Positions 1-6,765 of a stretch of DNA of 13,435 nucleotides are shown here, in pieces. This stretch comes from Phycisphaerales bacterium UBA6054 (GTDB taxonomy: Bacteria > Planctomycetota > Phycisphaerae > Phycisphaerales > UBA1924). The notes beneath the pieces are model-generated. The model ran no database searches. It was not told the origin of the DNA and was given only the letters and a program-made list of their open reading frames with translations. Position 1 is the first letter of the stretch. The number at the start of each line of letters is the position of its first letter. The stretch spans positions 1-13,435 of the forward strand of contig DIYM01000008.1 of assembly GCA_002429045.1 (NCBI GenBank). The letters run 5' to 3'. A program made the translations under genes and the position numbers.

Positions 1-510
1 GGGCCGGGCGGGGCGGGCGACGCCTATCTGGCGATCGAGACGAACGGTTCATCGAGCGGTCCGGGCTCGCGGCTTGGCGCGTGGAACGGCGTCCGGTGGT
101 CCGGCGATTTCATCGGGGAGGGTGTCACGCGGATTCAGATGGACATCGCGGGCTTCGTCGGGCCCGGCGCCGAGTTGCGTCTGCAGTTCCTGAGCAATGT
201 CGGTTCCCAGTTCACGTCGCTCAACAGCGTGTTCGTCCCGACCGACGGCGTGTGGCGCACGTACACCTTCGACATCTCCGAGGCAGCGATGTTCCAAACG
301 GGCGGGGTGTCGGGTTATGCCGCGTCGTTTGCCGATATCACGCGGATGCATCTCCGCCATCAGCCGGGTGCGCCCGGGGGCTTCGGTTCGCCGCCCGCGT
401 ACGACGGACGGATCGGGGTCGACAACGTCCGGGCGGTGCCCGGGCCGGCGGGGCTCGGCGTGCTCTCGATCGGGCTGGTTGCGGCGTGCCGGCGTCGGCG
501 GCGGGTTTGA
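1..510 (+). CDS. Secreted beta-rich protein with PEP-CTERM-like anchor, 3' part only
   Basis: The frame is open from the first base of the window, so the start and any signal peptide lie upstream; 169 residues are visible. The body alternates hydrophobic and polar residues with many Gly, Ser and Thr, as in beta-sandwich extracellular modules, and ends in a strand-like VDNVRAVP. It closes with VPGP (residues 146-149), a short hydrophobic helix (about 151-163) and five arginines (164-168). That tripartite tail is what PEP-CTERM proteins use for exosortase-dependent sorting to the cell surface. The body resembles jelly-roll carbohydrate-binding-like domains common in planctomycete PEP-CTERM proteins, but I cannot name a family or ligand. 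The reading frame is certain; the function is open. The next gene is 127 bp downstream and need not be related. Confidence 0.8.
   Translation, partial: GPGGAGDAYLAIETNGSSSGPGSRLGAWNGVRWSGDFIGEGVTRIQMDIAGFVGPGAELRLQFLSNVGSQFTSLNSVFVPTDGVWRTYTFDISEAAMFQTGGVSGYAASFADITRMHLRHQPGAPGGFGSPPAYDGRIGVDNVRAVPGPAGLGVLSIGLVAACRRRRRV
436..507 (+). other. PEP-CTERM-like C-terminal sorting signal
   Basis: The last 24 codons of the partial gene encode VPGP, a hydrophobic stretch of about 13 residues and a cluster of five arginines before a final valine. The order motif, membrane helix, basic cluster matches exosortase substrates. The motif reads PGP instead of the canonical PEP, a variation that I believe is common in planctomycetes. 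No exosortase gene is present in this window. Confidence 0.65.
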
Positions 511-637
511 CCGGTCCGTCAAGTCTTGTTCAAGCAGTGACTTAAGCCGAGAGGCTCGAAAACTCGGTGCGGAGTTCCTATCGTTGCCGCCCGGCGTCTC
601 GGATGCCGGTGCCCGCCATCGCCGCACGGAGAGAAGC
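511..637. other. Intergenic region, two weak hairpins, no clear promoter
   Basis: This 127-bp gap contains an imperfect inverted repeat AAGTC/GACTT (521-525 and 539-543, with CTTG-TT-CAAG nested at 525-534) and a CCGAG/CTCGG pair (547-551 and 563-567). Neither is followed by a run of T, so they are poor candidates for an intrinsic terminator. No well-spaced -35/-10 pair was found. Any promoter for the mutase gene must lie here or upstream, but I cannot place it. Confidence 0.35.
628..633 (+). promoter_or_regulatory. Ribosome binding site of the mutase gene
   Basis: GGAGAG lies 4 nt before the ATG at 638. It fixes the start there rather than at the far upstream in-frame ATG at 197, which would overlap the preceding gene and add a sequence unlike any mutase N-terminus. 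Confidence 0.6.
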
Positions 638-2059
638 ATGCTCGGACGCGTTTTCAAGGCTTATGACGTTCGCGGGACCTACCCGGATCTGCTGACGGAC
701 CACATGGCGTGGCAGATCGGGTGCGGGGTCTCGAAGTACCTGCTCGAGGACGCCGCCGAGGCGGGCGAGACGACGCCCATGATGAAGAACATCGTGGTGG
801 GGCGGGACATGCGGACGAGCTCGCCCAAGCTGAGTGACGAGCTGATCCGCGGGATCACGGGCAACCACGGTTCGGTGATCGATCTCGGGCTGTGCGACAC
901 GCCGATGATCTACTTCGCGATCAACCATCTCGACTGCGCGGGCGGCGTGATGGTGACGGCGAGCCACAACCCGCCGCAGTACAACGGGTTCAAGGTCAGC
1001 AAGCGCAAGGCCAAGCCGGTCGGTGAGACCACGGGTTTGGCGGAGGTCCGCAAGAACGCCGCGATGGTGGACAAGGGGCACGAGCCGCAGGGCGGGACGA
1101 CGCTCGAGGCACGCGATCTCTGGGAGCCCTACAAGGAGCACGTGCTCTCGTTCCTCGATCTCGGGGCGTACACCGACGACAAGCCGATGCGGATCGTGGT
1201 CGACGCGTCGAACGGCATGGCTGGCACGGCGCTGCCGAAGATCTTCGGTCGTCGTGGGATGCACACGCCCGGGCTCGAGATCGTCGAGCTGAACTTCGAT
1301 AACTCGAAGGGTGAGTTCGTGCACGAGCCCAACCCGCTGGTTGCAAGCAATCTGGTCCAGCTCCAGGAGCGGGTGGTGAGCGAGGGGGCGCAGCTCGGGC
1401 TGTGCTTCGATGGTGACGCGGACCGCTGCGTCGCGGTGGACGAGAAGGGCGAGATCATCCCCTGCGACATCATGACAGCGTTGCTCGCGCCGCATTTCCT
1501 CGGGCGTCGCCCCGGCGCCGCGGTCGTCTACGACCTGCGATCGACCAAGGCGGTCGCGGAAGAGATCGAGAAGGCCGGCGGTGAGGCGCTGCGCGGTCGT
1601 GTCGGGCACGTGTTCATGAAGCAGCTTCTGGCGGAGAACCGCGGCGTGTTCGGTGGGGAGCTGTCCGGGCACTTCTACTTCGCCCGCAACTTCAACGCCG
1701 ACTCGGGCGTGATCGCGATGGCGACATTCCTCACGGTCCTGGCCGCGTCCGGCAGCCCGATGTCGGAGATGGTCAAGCCGATCAAGCGCTACGTGCAGTC
1801 GGGCGAGATCAACTTCGAGAACGAAGAGAAGGACGCGGCGATCGAGGCGGTGCAGGACGAGTACGGGGATCGGGCGGATGTGGACTTCCTCGACGGGATC
1901 ACGATCGACTGCTTCGACGACGAGGGCTGGTGGGTGAACATCCGAAAGTCCAACACCGAGCCGCTGCTGAGGCTCAACGCCGAGGCGAAGGACCGGGCGA
2001 CGCTGGACAGGATGGTCGAGGAGATCTCCGCCATGCTCGGCACCCGGGTCGATCACTGA
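638..2059 (+). CDS. manB: Phosphomannomutase/phosphoglucomutase
   Basis: A 473-residue alpha-D-phosphohexomutase, a cytoplasmic enzyme that interconverts hexose-6-phosphate and hexose-1-phosphate to feed nucleotide-sugar synthesis. All four family signatures are present in order. They are the phosphoserine loop TASHNP (Ser109 is the catalytic residue), the metal loop DGDADR (258-263), the sugar-specificity loop GGELSGH (339-345) and the phosphate-binding RKSNTEP (436-442). Start: the N-terminal FKAYDVRG at residues 6-13 is the usual family beginning, and GGAGAG precedes the ATG. Length fits the family (about 450-480). The GELSGH loop is typical of the dual PMM/PGM group, but Man versus Glc preference cannot be read from sequence, so the symbol is a family label. 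It lies upstream of a glycan operon it could supply, with a gap and an NTPase gene in between. Confidence 0.93.
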   Translation: MLGRVFKAYDVRGTYPDLLTDHMAWQIGCGVSKYLLEDAAEAGETTPMMKNIVVGRDMRTSSPKLSDELIRGITGNHGSVIDLGLCDTPMIYFAINHLDCAGGVMVTASHNPPQYNGFKVSKRKAKPVGETTGLAEVRKNAAMVDKGHEPQGGTTLEARDLWEPYKEHVLSFLDLGAYTDDKPMRIVVDASNGMAGTALPKIFGRRGMHTPGLEIVELNFDNSKGEFVHEPNPLVASNLVQLQERVVSEGAQLGLCFDGDADRCVAVDEKGEIIPCDIMTALLAPHFLGRRPGAAVVYDLRSTKAVAEEIEKAGGEALRGRVGHVFMKQLLAENRGVFGGELSGHFYFARNFNADSGVIAMATFLTVLAASGSPMSEMVKPIKRYVQSGEINFENEEKDAAIEAVQDEYGDRADVDFLDGITIDCFDDEGWWVNIRKSNTEPLLRLNAEAKDRATLDRMVEEISAMLGTRVDH

Positions 2060-2087
2060 GACGGGCACCGCGGCGTCGCCGGGCGAT

Positions 2088-2119
2088 TTGATCTGGCCGG
2101 TGCTAACCCCCGATACAAT
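2088..2119 (+). promoter_or_regulatory. Possible promoter of the NTPase gene
   Basis: TACAAT (2114-2119) is a good -10 match and stands out in this GC-rich gap. The best upstream partner is TTGATC (2088-2093), but the 20-bp spacer is longer than the ideal 17. Transcription would begin near 2125-2127, inside the left arm of the inverted repeat that follows. Confidence 0.35.
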
Positions 2120-2120
2120 A

Positions 2121-2163
2121 CGGCAACGGCGGGCACTCGTTGGGCCCGGGCCGGGCGTTGCCG
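2121..2163 (+). repeat. Inverted repeat / leader hairpin before the NTPase gene
   Basis: CGGCAACG (2121-2128) and CGTTGCCG (2156-2163) are perfect 8-bp reverse complements. Inside them CGGGC (2130-2134) can pair with GCCCG (2144-2148). The outer stem ends 2 nt before the GGAGGG ribosome binding site, and no T-run follows. It could fold in mRNA reading through from the mutase gene, or act as a DNA operator over the predicted transcription start. No role is demonstrated. Confidence 0.5.
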
Positions 2164-2165
2164 GC

Positions 2166-2171
2166 GGAGGG
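2166..2171 (+). promoter_or_regulatory. Ribosome binding site of the NTPase gene
   Basis: GGAGGG lies 5 nt before the ATG at 2177, a near-perfect Shine-Dalgarno sequence that fixes this start. It directly follows the base of the 2121-2163 stem. Confidence 0.7.
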
Positions 2172-2176
2172 CACGG

Positions 2177-3769
2177 ATGAACCTCGCGCAGTTCTTTGAG
2201 CACTGGTCGATCGTCGAGAACCCCTTCCGGGGCGAAGAGGCCAGAACAGACGCGATCTTCACGCGCATGGGCATCGCGGCTCGGGCGGAGGGGCATCCCG
2301 ACGCCCCCGAGGGCGGGCCCGGGCGGATCAGGCTCGTGCGCCCGGAGATGCCTTCCACTCACTCCGAGTTCGACAAGATCGTCGGCGAGCTCGAGCGCCC
2401 GTCCACGTCGATCGTGTTCGGAGAGAAAGGGAGCGGCAAGACGGCGATCCGTCTCCAGATCGCCGACCGGGTAGCGCGTTTCAACCACGATCACCCTGGG
2501 CGGCGTGTGCTCTTGGTGCCATACGACGATCTCAATGCCAACCTCGATCATTACGCTCGTGTCACCGGCGCGTCCAAGAAAGAAGATCCGTTCAAGGGCA
2601 TGCGCCTGGTGGATCATCTCGACGCGATCATCGCGATCGGGACGGGACGTCTGGTAAACGCCCTGCTGACCGGGTCGGAGACTCCCCCGCCGGCGCAGAT
2701 CGAGGACGGCGCCAAGCGTGCCAAGAGGATGTCGCCGGCGTCGCGGCGTGAGCTGCTGCTGCTCCAAGCGGTCTACGACACCAGCGACACCACGGGCGCA
2801 CGAACGGCCGCGTTGAAGCGCATGCTTCGGCTGCGGGGCAACGGGCCCCGTGCGTTGATCGCGACAGGGGTCTGGGTCGGATGGGTCCCGGCGGTGGCGT
2901 TGTTCGTCTGGGGGCAGTTTTACAGCGGGTTCGGCGAGACCGTGCGGACGGGTTTGCTGATCGGAGCCGCGGCGCTGCTGACGCTCTGGCTGCTGCTGCT
3001 GCTCAAGCTCACCCTGGTGGATCGGATGCTGGACCGTCACGTTTCGCAGCGTGTCGCCAAGCAGTTGAGGCTGGTGCCGCGCGGCTTTGCCGGGCTGGCT
3101 TCGAGCCTGTCGAAGCTGGATCGCTCGGTCGCGTCGGCCGAGGCGTTGCCGGTCTCTGGCTCCGAAGAGACGCGTTACGCGCTGCTGGCGCGTCTGCAGC
3201 GTGTCGCCGGTGAGCTGGGCTTCGAGACGATCCTCGTGCTCATGGACAGGGTCGATGAGCCGACCCTGATCCGGGGCGACCCGGAGCGGATGCGTTCGTT
3301 CGTCTGGCCGATGCTCAGCCACAAGTTCCTCCAGCAGGGCGGGATGGCGGTCAAGCTGCTGTTGCCGATCGAGCTCAGGCACGCGCTGTTCAAGGAATCG
3401 AGCACGTTCTTCCAGGAGGCCAGGCTCGATAAGCAGAATCTGGTCGAGCGGTTGAGTTGGACCGGCGCCATGCTCTACGACCTGTGCAACGCCCGGCTTT
3501 CGGCGTGCCGCCCGGTGCACGCCGAGCCGATCTCGCTGATCGACCTGTTCGACGAGAACGTCTCTCGCGGTGATCTTGTCGATGCGCTGGATCACATGCA
3601 GCAGCCCCGCGATGCGTTCAAGTTTCTCTATCGATGCCTGACCGAGCACTGCGCAAGCGTCACCGCGGAGGAGGGCTCATGGAGGATCCCCAAGCACACG
3701 CTCGAGGTCGTCCGCAAGTCCGAAGCGGACCGGGTGATGGGGTTGCAGAGGGGCATCCGGCCGGCTTGA
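2177..3769 (+). CDS. Membrane-inserted P-loop NTPase, KAP-like
   Basis: A 530-residue protein. The N-terminus contains ENPFRGEE (14-21), an NPF-type opening reminiscent of ExeA/AAA proteins. Walker A is GEKGSGKT (82-89). Two strongly hydrophobic helices follow (about 226-246 and 257-281). Then comes a Walker B-like strand with ILVLMDRVDE (352-361), where Asp357 is the likely Mg-coordinating residue and Asp360/Glu361 may be catalytic. An NTPase domain interrupted by a hairpin of two membrane helices is the hallmark of KAP P-loop NTPases, so the ATPase core probably sits in the cytoplasm against the membrane. KAP members include phage-exclusion PifA and eukaryotic Kidins220; the role here is unknown. 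A member of another STAND/AAA ATPase group is the alternative. It ends 27 bp before the glycan operon and may be co-transcribed with it, but nothing in it points to sugar chemistry. Confidence 0.7.
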   Translation: MNLAQFFEHWSIVENPFRGEEARTDAIFTRMGIAARAEGHPDAPEGGPGRIRLVRPEMPSTHSEFDKIVGELERPSTSIVFGEKGSGKTAIRLQIADRVARFNHDHPGRRVLLVPYDDLNANLDHYARVTGASKKEDPFKGMRLVDHLDAIIAIGTGRLVNALLTGSETPPPAQIEDGAKRAKRMSPASRRELLLLQAVYDTSDTTGARTAALKRMLRLRGNGPRALIATGVWVGWVPAVALFVWGQFYSGFGETVRTGLLIGAAALLTLWLLLLLKLTLVDRMLDRHVSQRVAKQLRLVPRGFAGLASSLSKLDRSVASAEALPVSGSEETRYALLARLQRVAGELGFETILVLMDRVDEPTLIRGDPERMRSFVWPMLSHKFLQQGGMAVKLLLPIELRHALFKESSTFFQEARLDKQNLVERLSWTGAMLYDLCNARLSACRPVHAEPISLIDLFDENVSRGDLVDALDHMQQPRDAFKFLYRCLTEHCASVTAEEGSWRIPKHTLEVVRKSEADRVMGLQRGIRPA

Positions 3770-3784
3770 TCGGGCCCGTCCTGA

Positions 3785-3790
3785 TATCAT
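3785..3790 (+). promoter_or_regulatory. Possible -10 element of the glycan operon
   Basis: TATCAT lies only 6 nt before the ATG at 3797. No convincing -35 stands 16-18 bp upstream, where the sequence is GC-rich. If it is used, transcription would begin at or next to the start codon, giving a leaderless message. That agrees with the lack of any Shine-Dalgarno sequence in the 27-bp gap. Confidence 0.3.
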
Positions 3791-3796
3791 CGGCGC

Positions 3797-5809
3797 ATGG
3801 GCGGCGCCGCGGGCGAGTCATCGGGCCAAGAAGCGACCGGGCGTGCCCCCCGCCGGGCGTGGTTCCCGAGGTGTTGGTTCCCGAGGTGGTGGTGGCTGTC
3901 GCTGGCCCTCTGCGGGCTCGTCTATGCCAACTGGCTTCTCCGCGAGTCGGCGACGCTGTACGGGGACGAGAACGCGCACCTCGGTATGGCGCTCGGTGTC
4001 AAGGACGCGTGGGCTTCCGGCGATTCGTGGTTCGGTTCGTTTGCGCGGGCGTACGAGGGCGAGAACGGTCGGTATCCGCCGCTCGGGCACGCGGCGATGC
4101 TGCTCGCGACCGAGGCCGGATCGGACGCCCTGGTGTCGGCGAGGTTCGTCAGCGCTGTCTGCGTCACCGGCGGTGTGCTGGCGTTCTCCGCGGCCGCGGT
4201 CGGCGCGACCGGGCGTCGGAGGGCCGGGGTGCTGACCACGGTGCTGCTGCTCGGGAGCCCGCTGAGTGTCCAGGCGGGACGCTTCGCGTATCTCGAGGGC
4301 TATCTGATCCTGTGGATCGGGGTGCTGACGCTCGCGTTCGTCTCGTACCTCCGTCGCCCGAGTTGGTCCGCGTGGATATTTGCGAGCGTGGTGACCGCGC
4401 TGGGCATGCTGACGAAGTTCAGCTTTGTGCTGTATGTCGCTCCGATGCTGGCGACGGTCGCGCTCTGGGATCTGTGGCGTTGGCGTTGTGGGCGGGCGTG
4501 GCTGCCGGCGGTGCTCTCGAAGTTCGGAGTCGCGGGGTTGATTGTCGGGATCGCCGCGGGCCCGTGGTATGTGATGACCAGGGATCATCCGGCGAACGCC
4601 GGGTCGGGGCTGCGGAACCTGATCGAGACGGGGCACCTGAACCGCGCCGATTCGCTTCGCGAGTTCGTTGATATCTGGCGCAGGCTGCTCGGGCTGACGT
4701 TCGCGCCGCTGACGGTGTGGGTCTCGCTGGTGATTGTCGCGTGCTGGGCGGCGTGGTGGGCCCGGCGGAGGCCCCGCGTCTCGGCGGGCGATCTGCTGGT
4801 GTTTTCCTCGCTTCTCGCGGGGATCGCGATGGCGTTCGCGCTCCCGCTGCTGGCGCTCGGGGACTACCCGCGTTGGAACCTGCAGTTCTACCTCGTCCTG
4901 CTCTCCGTGGTGGTGATGCTGGACTCGATCGCCTGGCGCCCGGTCCGGCCGCTCCGCCGCGGCGGGGACGTTCCGGGAGAGCAGGCCCGATCCGTGTCGG
5001 TCCGCCTGGCTGGTTGGGTGCTCGGGCTGCTCTTGATGGTCGGACCGCTCTGCGGGTTGCTGATCTCGAACGGGCTCCTCGGATCTCGTGCCGTGGGGGC
5101 GTGGGCGAGTTCGCGTCAGTTGGTGTTCTTTGGGGCCCCGGACGCCCGCCCGTCGGGGACCCGTGAGATGGCGCGAATCATCGATGAGGCCCGCCAGGAG
5201 TGGGGTGGGGCGGGGCGTGAGTTCCGTGTCGCGTTCATGGTGCACGAGCACCGATGGTTCCACTCCGAGACCGTCGAGTGGGAGCTGCGCCGGCGCGGGT
5301 GCGAGGGTGTCCGGATCGATCGGGTCGGGTTCCTCGACAGGCCGATCGATCTCGACTGGTTCTTGCGGGCGGATCTGGTGGTCACATCGTCGTACGAGCA
5401 GCTGATTCGGGACCCCGAGGCCATACGCTATCAGCGGATCGAGGACCGACTCCCCGAACTGATCGGGGCGTCGTTCGGGGTACACCGGACGGTGCGTACC
5501 CGTTTGTTCGAGGCGGACGTGCTTCGGCCGGGTGATTGGGACCTGGACGGTTTGCGGATAGAGCGCATGCTCAACGCGGCCCGGGAGTCGGATGGACGCG
5601 AGCCCATGCGTGCGTATTACGACCTATCCGAGCTCGTGTGGTCGTGCCGGGCGGGGACCGGATCGGGTCTCGATCGGGAGGAGGTTGTGGGCTCGGTCCG
5701 ACGGCTTGGCGCCCGGGCAACGCCCGGGGTTCGGCGCTTCATCGAGATCGCGTTGGATCGGCTTCGTGCCTGTGAGGCCCAGCGATCGGGCGAGGAGCAG
5801 GGCGGATGA
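3797..5809 (+). CDS. GT-C type membrane glycosyltransferase (PMT/ArnT-like)
   Basis: A 670-residue polytopic membrane protein. A basic, Trp-rich N-terminus (about 19-34) leads into the first helix (about 32-47). The first outer loop carries GDENAHLG (56-63), where Asp57-Glu58 match the acidic pair of PMT_2/ArnT-type GT-C enzymes that take sugars from polyprenyl phosphate donors. Further hydrophobic segments lie near 114-136, 143-157, 167-184, 191-222, 240-258, 300-320, 331-355, 362-377 and 404-425. The last 240 residues or so (430-670) are soluble, Arg/Glu-rich and unlike any family I recognise. The enzyme would transfer a lipid-linked sugar on the outer face of the membrane; donor and acceptor are unknown. 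It is first in a tightly coupled operon that also contains a GT2 able to make such a donor. The start is the first ATG in frame and has no Shine-Dalgarno; the stop overlaps the next ATG. Confidence 0.78.
   Translation: MGGAAGESSGQEATGRAPRRAWFPRCWFPRWWWLSLALCGLVYANWLLRESATLYGDENAHLGMALGVKDAWASGDSWFGSFARAYEGENGRYPPLGHAAMLLATEAGSDALVSARFVSAVCVTGGVLAFSAAAVGATGRRRAGVLTTVLLLGSPLSVQAGRFAYLEGYLILWIGVLTLAFVSYLRRPSWSAWIFASVVTALGMLTKFSFVLYVAPMLATVALWDLWRWRCGRAWLPAVLSKFGVAGLIVGIAAGPWYVMTRDHPANAGSGLRNLIETGHLNRADSLREFVDIWRRLLGLTFAPLTVWVSLVIVACWAAWWARRRPRVSAGDLLVFSSLLAGIAMAFALPLLALGDYPRWNLQFYLVLLSVVVMLDSIAWRPVRPLRRGGDVPGEQARSVSVRLAGWVLGLLLMVGPLCGLLISNGLLGSRAVGAWASSRQLVFFGAPDARPSGTREMARIIDEARQEWGGAGREFRVAFMVHEHRWFHSETVEWELRRRGCEGVRIDRVGFLDRPIDLDWFLRADLVVTSSYEQLIRDPEAIRYQRIEDRLPELIGASFGVHRTVRTRLFEADVLRPGDWDLDGLRIERMLNAARESDGREPMRAYYDLSELVWSCRAGTGSGLDREEVVGSVRRLGARATPGVRRFIEIALDRLRACEAQRSGEEQGG
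3860..3889 (+). repeat. 15-bp tandem duplication in the GT-C gene
   Basis: Two adjacent 15-bp units (3860-3874 and 3875-3889) share TGGTTCCCGAGGTG and differ only in the last base. They encode WFPRC followed by WFPRW, just before the first membrane helix. The reading frame is kept. Confidence 0.8.
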
Positions 5810-6765
5810 CCGCTGCGGAGATGACACAATCCGGGTTGCCCTCGGAGACACGCGCGCGGGCCGAGCCCCGGACCAGGAGGGATGTCCCGTGCCCGCTGTG
5901 CGGCGGGGCATCCCGTGAGATACTCATCGAGCCGACCGAGCGCGTCGACGAACCGCAGGCGCTGTACGGGGCCGCGTCCGGTGTGCGCGGCACGCAGCGC
6001 ATCGTCCGCTGCAACGACTGCGGCATGATGTACGAGAGCCCGCGGCTCCCAGAGGAAGCGATCATCGCGGGCTACGCGGGCGCGGACGACGCCGGGCACG
6101 ACAGCCAGCACCACATGCGGGTCAAGAGTTTCGCCGCGTCGCTGCGCAGGTTCGCGAAGCGTCTGCCGCCGGCGGGCTCCACGATCCTGGACGTCGGCAC
6201 CGCCGGCGGAGCGTTCCTGGAGGCGGCAGACGAGTTCGGTTTTCGGGCGTCGGGCATCGAGCCGTCCCAGTACCTTGCCAGTGCGGCGTGCGAGCGCGGG
6301 TTCGATGTGCGTGCGGGCACGCTCAAGGACGGGCTGTTCGGTGACGAAACGTTCGATGTGATCTCCATGTGGGATGTGATCGAGCACCTCTGCGAGCCGC
6401 GTGAAGAGGTCCGGCTGGTCCACGGGATGCTCGAGCCGGGCGGCACATTCCTCCTGAACTTCCCGGACTCGGGCACGCTGCAGGCCAAGTTGGCGGGCAG
6501 GCGGTTCTGGTGGTTGCTCTCCGTGCACGTCAGCTACTTCACCAAGAAGACCATGCGGAAGCTGCTCGAGGACGCGGGCTTCGAGGTCGAGCCGATGGGG
6601 CGTCATTGGCAGGTCCTCGAACTGGGCTATCTGTTCGGGATCGCGGCCCACCTTGGTGTCCCGTTGGCGGGAGCCGTCAAGAAGCTGCTGCCCGGGTTCG
6701 TTGCGTCGATCCCGATGCCGTACTACGCGAGCCAGACCACCGTGATCGCGAGGAAGAAGCCGTGA
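5806..6765 (+). CDS. Zinc-ribbon class I SAM-dependent methyltransferase
   Basis: A 319-residue cytoplasmic protein. It has an N-terminal zinc-binding knuckle made of CPLC (Cys29, Cys32) and CNDC (Cys69, Cys72), then a Rossmann methyltransferase domain. Motif I is LDVGTAGG (128-135), an acidic residue after beta-2 is in GIEPS (150-154), and the post-motif DVIEH is at 190-194. A basic FTKKTM (245-250) sits in the C-terminal part. This Cys4 plus Methyltransf_23-like layout is common in polysaccharide and nucleotide-sugar clusters, where such enzymes methylate sugars or related small molecules. The exact acceptor cannot be told. ATG overlaps the upstream stop (ATGA), and GAGGAG at 5792-5797 is well placed 8 nt upstream. 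A second ATG at codon 6 is a possible alternative start. Confidence 0.85.
   Translation: MTAAEMTQSGLPSETRARAEPRTRRDVPCPLCGGASREILIEPTERVDEPQALYGAASGVRGTQRIVRCNDCGMMYESPRLPEEAIIAGYAGADDAGHDSQHHMRVKSFAASLRRFAKRLPPAGSTILDVGTAGGAFLEAADEFGFRASGIEPSQYLASAACERGFDVRAGTLKDGLFGDETFDVISMWDVIEHLCEPREEVRLVHGMLEPGGTFLLNFPDSGTLQAKLAGRRFWWLLSVHVSYFTKKTMRKLLEDAGFEVEPMGRHWQVLELGYLFGIAAHLGVPLAGAVKKLLPGFVASIPMPYYASQTTVIARKKP
6751..6756 (+). promoter_or_regulatory. Ribosome binding site deciding a GTG start
   Basis: AGGAAG lies 5 nt before GTG at 6762. It supports that codon as the start of the flavoprotein: the flavin-binding strand begins right after it, and the longer frame from 6510 would add about 84 unrelated residues inside the methyltransferase gene. 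Confidence 0.65.

Noticed and set aside
506..535. TTGACC near the end of the secreted-protein gene as a -35 for the mutase gene
   Set aside because: No AT-rich -10 stands 16-18 bp downstream; the sequence there is TCAAGC.
547..567. CCGAG/CTCGG hairpin as a terminator of the secreted-protein gene
   Set aside because: The stem is only 5 bp and no T-run follows.
197..637. Extension of the mutase gene to an upstream ATG at 197
   Set aside because: The added residues are Arg/Ser/Cys-rich, overlap the secreted-protein gene in another frame and precede the normal family N-terminus; GGAGAG supports 638.
578..3649. A 1023-codon open frame on the - strand spanning both the mutase and the NTPase genes
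   Set aside because: Its translation is Arg/Pro/His/Asp-rich with no fold or motif, and it lies exactly antisense to two well-supported genes. Long antisense frames are expected at this GC content and codon bias.
3818..5485. A 555-codon open frame on the - strand opposite the GT-C gene
   Set aside because: Low-complexity Arg/Pro/Gln/His-rich translation with no motifs; a shadow of the membrane protein's codon bias.
5617..6651. A 344-codon open frame on the - strand opposite the GT-C/methyltransferase junction, and a similar 463-codon one at 6723-8114
   Set aside because: Both are antisense to genes with clear catalytic motifs and have the same biased composition as the other shadows.
6510..6761. 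Extension of the flavoprotein to an ATG at 6510
   Set aside because: The flavin-binding strand begins directly after GTG 6762, which has its own ribosome binding site and a GTGA overlap with the previous stop.
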